Part shown: positions 13,910 through 24,330 of the stretch, one piece after another
Position numbering within the stretch: the first letter of the stretch is position 1
Layout: each line of letters starts with the position of its first letter
Assembly: GCF_007655135.1 (NCBI RefSeq)
Contig: NC_045128.1
Span: forward strand, 558,001 to 622,000
Origin: Punica granatum
Lineage: Eukaryota > Streptophyta > Magnoliopsida > Myrtales > Lythraceae
Direction of reading: 5' to 3'
DNA: 64,000 bases
Program-made: the position numbers and the translations under genes
Notes under the pieces: model-generated
The model's database searches: none
Told to the model about the DNA's origin: nothing
What the model saw: the letters and a program-made list of their open reading frames with translations, nothing else

Positions 13910-13911
13910 TG
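13815..13911. repeat. Two tandem copies of a 49-bp AT-rich unit beside the tRNA pseudogene
   Basis: The units at about 13820-13868 and 13865-13911 share the core TGAGAAATAAAAATGATAT followed by AAATAATCATAAAATG. Related single copies occur beside the functional tRNA gene (about 20358-20380) and at 15500-15520, so the motif belongs to the duplicated tRNA/SNU13 cassette. Confidence 0.7.
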
Positions 13912-13990
13912 TAAGGGCAAGATACGAACCTGCGCGAGTAGAGCCCACATGATTTCTAATCATGCCCGATGACCACTCCAGCACGCCCAC
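13910..13990 (-). pseudogene. Decayed tRNA-Ser(AGA) copy
   Basis: Read on the minus strand it matches the intact tRNA-Ser at 20422-20503 over its full length. It keeps the 7-base 5' acceptor strand, the anticodon stem and loop with AGA, and a long variable arm. It has lost one base near the 3' acceptor strand, the acceptor pairing is broken, and the T loop reads TTCGTAT instead of TTCGAAT. It is best read as a pseudogene made by the same duplication that copied the SNU13 promoter. Confidence 0.82.
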
Positions 13991-14172
13991 TTCAATGATA
14001 TATTTTTGAACTCTTAGTACTTATAATTTACTAAAAAATAGTCATTACACGGAAGTTTCATGGGCATGGGCAAGCCCAATAATAATTAGAGTGATTTAAA
14101 TTGTGTATGTCTCACTTCTCCCTCTTTCATTCCACTCGAAAAACCCCCAGTTCCATGTGCTCCCTAACAACA

Positions 14173-14290
14173 ATGGTGATCCCAGCTTCTCTCCCTTTGT
14201 TTGCTTTCTTTCAAAATTCATTTATAATATATCGATTTGTCTGGACGAACCTGTAGTTGATTTGTAGATGGGAGAAGCAATGAAAGTAAG
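14173..14290 (+). pseudogene. 5' fragment of a duplicated SNU13 gene
   Basis: The start codon (14173-14175), the beginning of intron 1 and the first bases of exon 2 (about 14268-14286, ATGGGAGAAGCAATGAAA against ACGGGAGAAGCAGTGAAT) align with the functional SNU13 gene at 20734 onward. The intron is shorter, and the copy stops at a TA-repeat beginning near 14300. No further exons follow, so it cannot encode the protein. The upstream 180 bp match the functional promoter region, but the telo-box motifs are changed. Confidence 0.82.
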
Positions 14291-14291
14291 A

Positions 14292-14322
<31 letters not shown>

Positions 14323-15277
14323 CATACTTGCCTCTATATATATATATATATACTTTCATTATATATATGAAAGGTAGAATATAGTGGGTCCAATCAGTTG
14401 ACCTCAGAACTTCAGTTGCTGAGTTGAATTTTCTCAATTTTTTGAGTTCTTTCAAAACAAACAAAGTTTTAGTTTTTTAATTAATATATATGGATATATT
14501 TTTGGAACCATTCTTTATTTTCTCAAAGTTTTAGCTTTTTCAAAAAATAAATTTTAATTTTAATTTTAAAATTTTAAAAAGATATAAATATTATTTGTGG
14601 GACTGATCGTTATTTTCTCAGGGTTTTGAGCTTTTCCAAAAAGATGAATTATTTATTTTTATTAAAACATACGATATAGATTTATGAGATAGGTCATTTT
14701 TTCATTTTTTAAATTATAAATATTTTATGATAAGATTTAGATAAAACAATCATATAAGCTAATAGTTTTTTTTAATTAGGTTTTCAAAATAAAATAAAAT
14801 TAGATAGTATTATTGTAGATATGACGAGTTATATATTTGATTTTCAAAAAGCAAATCGGATCTATATTTTTTTTAATAGATATAGATAGATAGATTATAG
14901 ATATGATGTGTTATCTATATTATATTATGCATGATGAGATGTAATATATAGGGGAGGAATCACATAAATTGTGACCAATTTGCCTCTAAAAGATATTACT
15001 ATCATTAGAGTTCTTTAATTTTTTGTACGTCATGCGAGTTTAATTTAGTACTTCTATAATTAGACTTATGAAAATAAGTTCAATTTTTTTACTTTTTCTC
15101 ACATATAAACTTTTGCATAATTTTTTCGTTCTCTAATTTTATGCATGTGGTTAAATAAGACAAAATATAACACTACATGAATTTTGACAACGTTCAAAAT
15201 AAAAATTCATCATGTTGTGATTGGAATTTTTTTAAATTTTTTATGCATAATTTTGATAATATTGAATTTTTCAAGAC
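14291..15277. other. AT-rich intergenic DNA with TA microsatellites
   Basis: TA runs at about 14301-14322 and 14334-14352 are followed by low-complexity AT-rich sequence. No gene or defined element is supported. Confidence 0.5.
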
Positions 15278-15480
15278 TTATATTGAGTTCTCTTTTTCTA
15301 TATAATTCGGTTTTCCTTATTTTATTTGTGAAATTAAATTACTATTAGTCTTATATATCTAATAGTACATTGTTATTGATTGTAAATTAATATTTTAAAT
15401 AATTTATAATACATATTTTATAAATAAAATTAGCATAAAAAATTTCACATCATATTCCGTGCAACGTGTGGGCTACACTA
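15278..15480. repeat. Paralogous block preserving the empty Harbinger insertion site
   Basis: This block matches 15626-15738 joined directly to 20186-20265, the two flanks of the PIF/Harbinger element. At 15388-15390 it has a single TAA exactly where the element with its two TAA copies sits in the other block. It is therefore the uninterrupted version of the target sequence. Confidence 0.85.
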
Positions 15481-15602
15481 CAAGCAAAAAAAAAAAGATA
15501 TAAATAATCATACAATGTATGCCTCTAGGTTTAAGAGGTGGCTTAGAAAAAAAGAAAGTAAAAAAAGGGTGATTTAGTATGAGAAAAAAAAAAGGATTTG
15601 AA

Positions 15603-15738
15603 ACCTGAGTGACAAGATTCGACAGTTATATTGAGTTCTCTTTTTATTATATAATTTGTTTTCTTTATTTTATTTGTGAAATTAAATTACTATTAGTCTT
15701 ATATATTTAATAGTATATTTTTATTGATTGTAAATTAA
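15603..15738. repeat. Left part of the duplicated block, with tRNA-tail remnant
   Basis: The segment 15603-15622 (ACCTGAGTGACAAGATTCGA) resembles the 3' tail of the tRNA-Ser on the plus strand. It is followed from 15626 by the second copy of the block at 15278, which is then interrupted after TAA (15736-15738) by the Harbinger element. Confidence 0.6.
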
Positions 15739-15917
15739 GGGCCCGTTTGGTTAGCGAGTTAAAATCACCATGATTTTAACTTTAACTTTAACTCTACACT
15801 ACACAACAAAATACACATTTAAAAAGTCAAACTGGTGGGGCCCATATCTTATTCAAACACACAATCTCATTATACACAATTATCTACTACATCCATTCAT
15901 TTTATTTATTACCGACT

Positions 15918-17310
15918 TCATCTTGTTTCCGCTTGCCATATTGCATCTGCAATACGGTTACGTAGTGCATCCATTTCCCTGCTTCTCATGTTTACGTCAA
16001 CCCGATCTCCAATTAGATGAGGAGGATTTCGGAATTCATCGTAATATTGCCATGCATTTCCATGCTCTGCGAATAATCTGTCGTGATAATTATTAAGCCG
16101 AATGAAATTATGCAATACGAAGCATGCAAGAGTAATTTGTCCTTGGCAAACCGGGCCGTAATTTGGCATTGACCGCAGTATGGCAAATCTGCTCTTCAGC
16201 ACCCCAAAACACCGCTCGATAACATTACGAACGGATGCGTGCCGCTGATTGAATAACTCTTTCTCCGTCGTTGGTGGTGTGTCGTCATTAAAGTCACTGC
16301 GATGGTACCTCTGCCCTTTGTAAGGAGCCATATAACCGGGAATATTGGGGTATCCAGCATCAACAACATAATATTGTTCTGTAATATTATAAATATTGAT
16401 CTAATATATAAGAGTTGTAAAATGTAATTATGGAAATACATACGCGATTGACAACAAAACATGCGATATGAGTAAGAACTTACCACCACATGGAGCGGGG
16501 AATGTTTGCAATGTAGCGGAATCGGACAAAATTCTCGAGTCATGAGCCGAACCCTCCCATCCAGTCACGACATGTGTGAACATCATGTCATGCGAACAAG
16601 CGGCGAGAACATTTTGCGTAATCTCGTTATTTCGATCGCGATACGCGCCTCTCACCGATGAAGGAACAGTAGCCGACACGTGTGTTCCATCGATTGCTCC
16701 AATGCAATTCTACGAGAATAATGGAAAGAATACGAATTACAAATTAATTGGAAAACTTAACTGCCAAATTAATATCTCATTCTACTGCTCATACCTTAAA
16801 GAATGGGTACCATTTTCGGCATCTCTGAATTTCAGGCTGCACGTCAACGTTCCTCCGTCTTATGTATGTTGGTGACAATGAATGAATTCCTCTAACTATT
16901 ACCTTGATGAGCCGTGACACCGTCTCCTTAGAATGCTGAAAGCGTTCGGCAACCACAGACAATCGCGTACTATGTCCAACAACCATTAAGAACATGCCGA
17001 CCATTTCCTCGACGGTTGTACCTTTCCTGGTATTTCTGATTCCACAGTTTGCCCTTAACGTATCGCACAAGTTATGAAATACGTGAGGGTGCATCCTGAA
17101 ATTCTCGAAACACCTTGTGTCATTGGCAAGAACTTCCTCTATGTAATGTCTACCTTGTAGCGTTGAGGTTCTACAAGGAATGTTGCGCGGGACATGTTGT
17201 TCGGCCGCTGCATTCTCAAGCGCAAGATAAATCCACATAAGCTCATTGTCGTAATCTTCTTCATCACTTGGTTGAGTTTCATTTCGTCGTGAATTACCAT
17301 GTCTTGGCAT
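15918..17310 (-). CDS. PIF/Harbinger transposase (HARBI1-like DDE nuclease)
   Basis: Three exons on the minus strand, 17310-16795, 16709-16484 and 16378-15918, join in frame to a 400-residue protein, the usual length for plant Harbinger transposases. The N-terminal part includes a helix-turn-helix-like stretch (STRLSVVAERFQHSKETVSR). The catalytic triad is visible: first Asp in CIGAIDGTHV, second Asp in YYVVDAGYPN, and Glu in VIERCFGVLKSRF. All three residues and the spacing are intact. The enzyme cuts the element ends and inserts at TTA/TAA sites. It normally needs the partner Myb-like protein encoded next to it at 17599-18613, transcribed in the same direction about 290 bp upstream. Activity is inferred from integrity only. 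Confidence 0.92.
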
Positions 17311-17598
17311 CGTGCCTTCCTTTTTGCTCAGCAGACTATAGTGAGAAACAAAATGGCATCAACTACGTAAGTTGGATTTTTACGGTGAAACGAATCAAGT
17401 TTCAACCACTGTATACGAATGCAAGAAATTATGCACAAACAAAATAGACAAATAGCACAGCATTCACATATAACCAAGGTAAACAATCAAAGCAACGTAC
17501 TTGCACACACAACAAATATAAAAGGGAAGTGTTTATTTAATGTCATAGCATTTAAACGATACGAAATTACGATAGAGTTGAGGATGCATCATGCCCAC

Positions 17599-18613
17599 TC
17601 AAGGGGCAACAAGGCGACGAACCCATGGAAGCCTTGTATCATCGAGCAAGCACATGAACATACGCCTTGTCTGCTCATCCTTTGCTAGACAATCACTGGC
17701 CACGAGGTACTCTTCAATGGACAGTTGTGGACGCAAAACATTCAGTACAGCCATCGACTCTTCGATAGAACCCGGAGCTGGTTTTGGAGGGCTCGTCACA
17801 GATTTACTTCTCTTCGATGTCGGAGGGGTACAAATTCTCTCCTTCTCCCTCCTGCTCATATTGCACTTCAACATGTCGAGGCACTCTTGCAATCGGGAGT
17901 CAGCGTTGGAACTCCTTCTACGCACTTGCCGACGGGACGCTGTAACAACAGGTTCGGCAACCTCATGGACCGGGTCATCACTATCGCCGGAGCCCTCTTC
18001 AAGATTGACTGGTTCTTTTCCCCGATTTGCCGCTGCTGCTAGGAATTCTTCTTCCATGCGTGCATAAGTTTCTGGGCTCTTTGGTGGTTCTGCAGACGAC
18101 ATTCGTAACGCACCTGTTGCTGTCTTAGATCTGAACAACTCATTTAATGAGTTGTAATGCTTGAAGCCTTTTGCTTGGAAACTCTTGTACCCACTGTTCT
18201 TCTGCATGTAAATAAAAATGAACAGTTGCACAGTAACGACTTACAGTAAAAACATACAAATTGGAAATCATCAGTAAGGCAGGTTATTATTACTATACCT
18301 TAATAAATTTGTCCCACACATGAGCACTTGCCTTCACCGTGTTGGTTGTCTCATCCCAACCGACACCAGTGTGCGAAACAAGCTCAGTGAACTGCGTGTA
18401 TTGGGTCCGCAGCCTTCGAAGCTTCTGCTGCAACTTCTTGATGCCGAGAGTGGTGCCTGGAAATTGCTCTTCCAGCTCCTTATTCATTTGTTGCCAATCC
18501 TTTCCTTTCCAAGATGTAGTATGCGTCCTTGTGAACTTCTCGAGCAACACGTCAATGAAAGCACTCTCCAATGCATCTGTCCACTCAAGTATTCCATCAC
18601 CCTTGGGGGCCAT
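17599..18613 (-). CDS. Harbinger-encoded Myb/SANT-like DNA-binding protein
   Basis: Two exons, 18613-18299 and 18201-17599, give a 305-residue protein. The N-terminal 100 residues match the Myb/SANT-like domain (Myb_DNA-bind_3) found in the second gene of plant PIF/Harbinger elements: WTDALESAFIDVL at the start, WQQMNKELEEQFPGT, LRRLRTQYTQF and a final VWDKFIK. A charged, Ser-rich linker and a helical tail (SIEESMAVLNVL, EEYLVASDCLAKDEQTRRMF) follow. In characterised elements (Pong, Harbinger3) this protein binds the transposon ends and helps bring the transposase to the nucleus and DNA. The tail resembles those of host L10-interacting Myb-type proteins, which share the domain. The frame is intact. 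Confidence 0.88.
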
Positions 18614-20185
18614 CTCATGCTAAATGCTGCAGCAAAAACTTACAAAGCCACGCACGTAACTACCATTATGAAACACAGGTCAGACTATACTGCTCATACA
18701 ACACGCGAACTGAAATTGGAATACTCCAAAATACAAGCTAATAACTATTTATGTAGTCCTCGCGTTGTGCGGGCTTTTGTAATTTTCTATTTTTTGTAAA
18801 TATTTGCTGTAAAACATATAAAATATTACTTGGAAAAAAGATTCCATATTAATGAAGAGACTAATATCGTACAGCTATATGCATAGCAATCACTGAATGA
18901 AAAAGCCCGCCTAATGCAGCCCATGCAGCAAAGATTGACCCAAGAAAAAACCTAGGATGCAAACATGAGGGGTTTGTGGATTTGGCCACATGAATGGGAT
19001 GACTATGTTTTGTTGTCTATTTTACAAGTGTATATGCTGGTTATTCAAAATTTATCTAAGTATTTAATTTTTCTTTTTGCGGTGCATATCATAAGTTGTC
19101 AAAACTTTAAGAGGTACGGAATGATAGAATCAAGTGGAAGAGGATTCCATTTCAGTAATTAGCTAATTGCGTTTTTTTTTATAAGTTAATTAGCTAATTG
19201 TTACTGAGATTGGCGATGATACTTAGCAAGAATACATAAGCTAGTATGGCGCAGATGACCCGGAAAAAAAAGAATAAAACAAATAAAAAAGCTAGTATGG
19301 AGCACAACCAAAATTGACAATCCAATCCATGACACTGAACAACATAAACATTGCATTATTCTTACTAAATTAATTTCGCAGTCTTGTGTTTGGACATTAT
19401 TAACACTGAATTTCTGTAATGCATCAGTCAGTCAGTCACAGCAACAATCGATCAGATCAATTTCATCGAACGCTTTCTCACATACATTTCATCGAACAGC
19501 TAATGTACATATCAGAAACCCAGTTGCTGTTAAGCAACCAACGCAGCTCATAAACACAAAGTTACATTAATTTGGTCCAAAAAATTCACCAAACAAATGC
19601 AATACATATCAGAATCCAACGGAAATTAACAAAATAAACGAAGGGAGTCAACGACCACTCAGTAACAGTATTGAAATTACCGACACCGTAACCCGCAAAT
19701 CAACGATACAATTGAAATTGGACATGAAATAGGTCGGAGAAATTACCTAGAATGTCGATATGGAAGTTCAAAGTGAGCTGAGGCACTTCTTAAGAAGAGA
19801 ACGCACTGGTAGGGGACCGGCTTTGTTCGTAATCCTGGAATTGCTTCGCTTCCGACACGACGCTGTCTCACCGGTGTAGGGGCTACTCTTTGTCGTAGAG
19901 GAAAAGCACGGTAGATGATAGAAATCGACTCCTTAAGCTTGAGATGTCTAGCAGAGGAAGAAGGAGGATGGGGGGCCAACTAATTGGAAATCGCAGGGGA
20001 AGAACACGGATGAAAAAGGGGTTTGGGGGGGGGGGGGGGCAGCATTCGTTTGCCAAACGATAATTGAAAGTCAAGGGGATTTATGAAATGGGGCCCACAA
20101 CGGTCATTAACCCATTTTGTCTTCTACCTCAGTTAAAATCAAAGTTAAAGTTTTCGTGACTTTAACTCCGAATCCAAACGGCCCG

Positions 20186-20330
20186 TAATATTTTCAATAA
20201 TTTATAATGCATGGTTTACATAATAGAATTAGCAGAAAAAATTTTCACATCATATTCCGGATGAGGTAACATGACAAGCTAAAAAACAAAAAAAAGATAA
20301 TCATATTCTGTGCAACGGATGAGCTAATAC
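20186..20330. repeat. Right flank of the Harbinger insertion, continuing the duplicated block
   Basis: From the TAA at 20186-20188 the sequence continues the block of 15278-15480 (TATTTTCAATAATTTATAAT and the CACATCATATTCCG segment). Part of the latter is repeated again at about 20303-20312. Confidence 0.7.
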
Positions 20331-20421
20331 GAATTATACGACAACCCAAAAAAAAAAGATATATATAATCATAAAATGTATGCCTAAGCCCCCAAAATAT
20401 ATATATATAATGTATACCTAA

Positions 20422-20503
20422 CGTGAGCGGCAGGATTCGAACCTGCGCGGGCAAAGCCCACATGATTTCTAGTCATGCCCGATAACCACTCCGGCACGCC
20501 CAC
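20422..20503 (-). tRNA. tRNA-Ser (anticodon AGA)
   Basis: Read on the minus strand the 82-nt segment folds as a class II tRNA. The acceptor strands GTGGGCG and CGCTCAC pair with one G-T. The anticodon stem CATGA/TCATG closes a seven-base loop CTAGAAA with anticodon AGA. There is a long variable arm (GTGGGCTTTGCCCGC), and the T arm GCAGG-TTCGAAT-CCTGC is perfect. No CCA is encoded, as expected for nuclear genes, and a TTTT run lies about 25 nt past the 3' end. It decodes UCU serine codons. It is divergent from SNU13, whose start codon lies 230 bp away. A decayed copy is at 13910-13990. Confidence 0.95.
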
Positions 20504-20573
20504 TTTAATGATATTGTACTGAACAATAATATATGTCTAACTAATTTTTAGGGTTACTAAAACGCGAAAGTTT

Positions 20574-20720
20574 AATGGGCCAGCAGCCCAATGATAATAT
20601 ACGAAACTAGTCGAGGGAAAAAAGAAACGAAAAACCTAATTAGTAAGCACGATATAAATTCTCTCCCTTCTCCCTCTCTAGTCTCGTTCAATCCGGCAGA
20701 AACCCTAGCAAAACCCTAGC
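20574..20720 (+). promoter_or_regulatory. SNU13 promoter/leader with site II and telo-box motifs
   Basis: TGGGCC and AGCCCA (about 20576-20590) are site II-type elements. Two AAACCCTAG telo boxes lie at about 20700-20719, close to the likely transcription start. This pair is a known signature of plant genes for ribosome biogenesis and translation, so coordinated expression with proliferation is inferred. In the decayed copy near 14130-14160 the AAACCCTA motifs are replaced by AAACCCCC-type sequence. Confidence 0.65.
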
Positions 20721-20733
20721 TCTCTAGTAAACA

Positions 20734-22037
20734 ATGGTGGTGCTAACTTCTCTTCTTTGTTTGCTCTCTTTCAAAATTCGTTTCTTTTCTGTCCGTTTGT
20801 TCTGTATTGACTGAGAGCGCTTACATGATTTGACTTTGATTTGCAGACGGGAGAAGCAGTGAATCCCAAGGCGTACCCTCTTGCGGATGCGCAGCTTACT
20901 ATTACGATTCTAGATCTTGTCCAGCAAGCGGCGAACTACAAGCAGCTCAAGAAGGGTGCTAATGAAGGTGGGTTCCTGTCCTTCCTCTCTCTAACTTCTT
21001 TGTCGGCTGTGTCTGTCCTGTAAGTGAATTTTCTATGGTCGTTTCTGATGCTTCTGTCCGTTCGATGTTCAGCCACAAAGACCCTGAACAGGGGTATCTC
21101 GGAGTTCATTGTGATGGCTGCTGACACCGAGCCTCTCGAGATTCTGCTCCATCTGCCTTTACTGGCTGAAGACAAGGTATTTGTTGAAAAGACTTTCTTT
21201 TTTTTTCAATCCGATGCCTGTTCAGTATTAGAACTTCCTACATTGGGGTGCCATAAGACCTCATTACATGCTTTTGTTCGGGTTTTTGGGGATTGAATTA
21301 GGACAGGAAAATGTTGCCTTTGTTTCTTAGAAACACAATTATCTTTGTTATGGAGCCTTAGGGTGACTGGAATTTTGAAGTATTGTGGCTTACGTTGTTA
21401 ATATGATGATTGCAAGTAGGATCACTTTAATTAAGCAAAGGGCTAAATTTTAATGAATGAGCTTTACTAAACATCATGCTTCAGTTTTGGAAGTAGAGAG
21501 AGCTAGCAGGAAGATATGTAATGGAATCGTGAGGGCTGAGTTGGAGGAAATCACTGATTTTACGAACTTTGGCATTATGATTGTATTTTAGTCTTGACAA
21601 AGGGATCCTTGGCTACAATTTTGGTTGGCAATTTTGCTTCATGATTACCCTGCATTAGTTCAGATCTCACAGATTGTCTCTTTTGGTAATTTCTGTCAGA
21701 TTTTTGCTGCCTATCGTTTCTTCGTACTATCTCGTTCTTTCCAAAAGTTTTTAACTTTAGCCTCTCTTTGGTTTCCCAAATTTTAGAATGTGCCATATGT
21801 CTTTGTGCCTTCGAAGCAAGCACTTGGACGAGCATGTGGGGTAACTAGACCCGTCATTGCTTGCTCCGTGACAACAAACGAGGCCAGCCAATTGAAATCC
21901 CAAATACAGCAACTCAAGGTAATGTTATTGCCTTGCCTTGCGTTGTTTGCTCTGCTGTGAATGTGCATAGTAAGGCTGTCATTGTGAAATTTTTTGTCTT
22001 TGAAATGCAGGATGCTATAGAGAAACTATTGATTTAA
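20734..22037 (+). CDS. SNU13: SNU13 / NHP2-like protein 1 (15.5K), L7Ae-family RNA-binding protein
   Basis: Five exons, 20734-20736, 20847-20967, 21073-21176, 21787-21918 and 22011-22037, encode 128 residues, exactly the family length. Exon 1 contributes only the initiator ATG, directly followed by the intron. The protein starts [15 protein letters not shown] and includes [12 protein letters not shown], the L7Ae core [19 protein letters not shown], and [17 protein letters not shown]. It binds kink-turn RNA in the nucleolus and nucleus: box C/D snoRNPs and the U4 snRNP of the spliceosome. The sequence is nearly that of any plant orthologue, so the call is very secure. It is divergent from tRNA-Ser, and a truncated copy of its 5' end lies at 14173-14290. 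Confidence 0.96.
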
Positions 22038-24330
22038 AAGTGCTAGAGGGTTATCGGTGTGATGGGCCTCCCAACTCCCTGAGGGCTGGCATCTCGGGAG
22101 GCTTGGACTGAGTTCGCTACCATAGATTTCCTTGTCCCTTTTTAACATTTATATGAGGATTGTGGGTTTTGTGTAAGCTAAAGACACAACAATGATTGAA
22201 GAGTTGGGCTAGTGTGACATTGCGTGTTTGTCATTCTGTTTTTTTTCTCTCATTTTTCTGGCTAGACATCTATCTGATAAAACTCAGACCTGATTTGGCC
22301 AATTCTCCTCAACTTGGATGTTGTTCTCGTCATTTTCAACCTTGAATTGGAGCGAGACTTTACCTTTGTGGAAATATCGCTTCTTACAATGATGAATTAT
22401 GCATGTAAGATAGACTGCATCCAAGAGCTGTGAGCTGATAAGGCACGACAGAGTTACCATTACAGCCATAACACTTAACGGGCCGGACTCTGCCCAGTCC
22501 AAGATGGAAGAACCAATCTACTATGTTATAATCCTCAGCACAACTATTATCGTTTTGGCTCTGGCTTCTACTGTATCCGTTTTCCTTGTTGACAATGAAC
22601 TATATATCCAAAGCTTATGAGACTGAAAGGTTAAAAAAAGGACTGAAATCGTATCTTCGTGCAATCGCGTCCTTGTGTAGACATTATATACTGCTCGAGT
22701 AATCGGTTTCTGATTTGCTAGCAGTCTTATGAACCTGGGTGTTACTTTTAAGTATCCTTTTCCTCACAGCAGCAATGACAGGTATGGAACAAGGGTGTTA
22801 TTTAGCATCATTTTCTTCACAGCAGTGATAGTAAGTGTGGCACTTCCTTTCAGTACAACAAAATATCGTAGATGAAGCTCTCAGTTCTCAAGCTGGGTGA
22901 CAGCAGATATCTGTTTCCCCACGGGTCCTGGCTTGTAATATTGGGGGTACATTTCTTTGGACATCTTGCAACCCCTCATACTAACATCTGCTGTGGAACA
23001 GCATTTTCCTCCATAACCAATAACACAAGAAAACAGACCACAAGATCCATAGCAGAGTTCCAAGTTTTGAATTTGCTGCATGATGTAGTTAGCACCCATA
23101 ACTATTTCCGCAGGCTCCACTCTCAGAGCAAGACATTTCCCCATGAGTTTTAGCGGGCTCCACAGATTCACAACCACAGTGCGGAATCATAAGCTCCCAG
23201 TCAATAGCTCAAGAGTTAAATCGACTGCAAGCTGAGTTTAGAATATCTAAGGGATGTCATCCACGCTACAGCAGCATAAACATCAACAAACAACAGCACA
23301 ATTGGAAGTAAGGAAGCCCGATTGCATATCTATAAATACCAGGCATGGAACCATCAGAAGGAGAGAGTAACAAATGTATCCTCCTAGTTAAAATTGTTTG
23401 TGGATGCACCGGCGTTGCACACAAATTCCATTAGGTATCAAGAGCTATAATTGGACACAAGTAATTCTAGAAATGAACAGGCTTATATATGTATCTTCAC
23501 AAGCTTGTCGCATGTGAGAAGCTAAAAGGAGCTAAAGATAAGTTCCAGATCCCGTAAGAAACATCAGTATCACTGCCCTCCTGCACATGTTGGAGCCCAA
23601 GTGGTCTTCATCGGGAAGAATAATGAACGATTAGAACTCATAAGGGAACCTGCAATGGATAGGGAAGAGAGACCATAAGAGCTGTTCTATTATGAGATGA
23701 TCATGCAAAATGAAACATGTCACACATAAACTTTGGAAATTGATTAGAAGCTGGGAAGTATCACAATCCAGATTAACACTAAACCATACGCTCTTGATGT
23801 GAAAACTCGTCCAAGCAATAAGCAAATATCATATGATGTCCAAGCATGCTGAAGATCACTCAAAATTTAACAGAAATAACAAATATATCAACCATTGGCT
23901 CTCAAAGAAGGCACATCCCAACCATAGATCTCAGAACATAACTTTCAGAAGTTGCATTTAGGAAACAATTAGCACAATAAATTTTTCATTTGTGACAGCA
24001 ACACAGAAATATCCCCAAGGAAAATGCCAAAAACGAATATTCAATTTTCATGTTTCCTCCGCTAACTTAGTTGTGCATAAACAAAATTAATTCCTCTGGC
24101 AATCAGTACCATTTCCCCCTCCCATCCAAACACAGAATGGTGTAAGGAACAACTATCAGCCCACATACAAAAAAAGTTAACAGGCGGTTGATATAAATGT
24201 TGTATTTCACTCCCTAAGCTTAAAATTCCACTGTCTCAACAAAACAAAGCGCATTGACAACAATTATTAAAAAAAAAAATTCATTATCCTGTATAAAAAG
24301 CATTTAAAAATTGGACCTCATCTCATCTCG
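22038..24330. other. Intergenic region between SNU13 and the J-protein gene
   Basis: The first 150-200 bp are the SNU13 3' UTR. The remaining 2.1 kb is of moderate AT content without a recognisable gene. A Cys-rich minus-strand frame at 22881-23177 (98 codons) and a small membrane-like frame at 22504-22620 show no family resemblance. An unannotated non-coding transcript cannot be excluded. Confidence 0.4.

Larger units (their letters stand above)
15739..20185 (-). mobile_element. Complete PIF/Harbinger DNA transposon with transposase and Myb-like genes
   Basis: A 4447-bp element flanked by TAA on both sides (15736-15738 and 20186-20188), the 3-bp target duplication typical of this superfamily. 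The inverted ends are imperfect over about 57 bp: GGGCCCGTTTGG on the left against CGGGCCGTTTGG on the right, followed by GAGTTAAA-type subterminal repeats. It carries two genes on the minus strand, a DDE transposase and a Myb/SANT-like protein, both without stops or frameshifts, so it may be autonomous. About 1.5 kb at 18.6-20.1 kb is non-coding and includes a run of about 15 G near 20025-20039. The flanking paralogous block retains the empty site. Confidence 0.93.

Noticed and set aside
18731..18790. Helitron-like hairpin end within the Harbinger element
   Set aside because: The terminal CTAGT is degraded and no start was found; the GCCCGCACAACGCGAGG match alone is too weak.
13622..20039. 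Two poly-G runs (13622-13635 and about 20025-20039) as G-quadruplex regulators
   Set aside because: Single homopolymer runs are also common sequencing or assembly artefacts, and neither lies in a supported promoter.
21177..21786. Possible box C/D snoRNA in intron 3 of SNU13 (ATGATGA-like motif near 21402)
   Set aside because: No properly placed D box, terminal stem or guide region could be found; SNU13 binding snoRNAs does not make its intron a host.
22504..22620. Small plus-strand frame with a hydrophobic segment downstream of SNU13
   Set aside because: Short, with no family resemblance and overlapped by an equally open minus-strand frame; no basis for calling a gene.
22881..23177. Cys-rich minus-strand frame of 98 codons
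   Set aside because: No recognisable family, no clear splice partners, and composition expected by chance in a moderately GC region.
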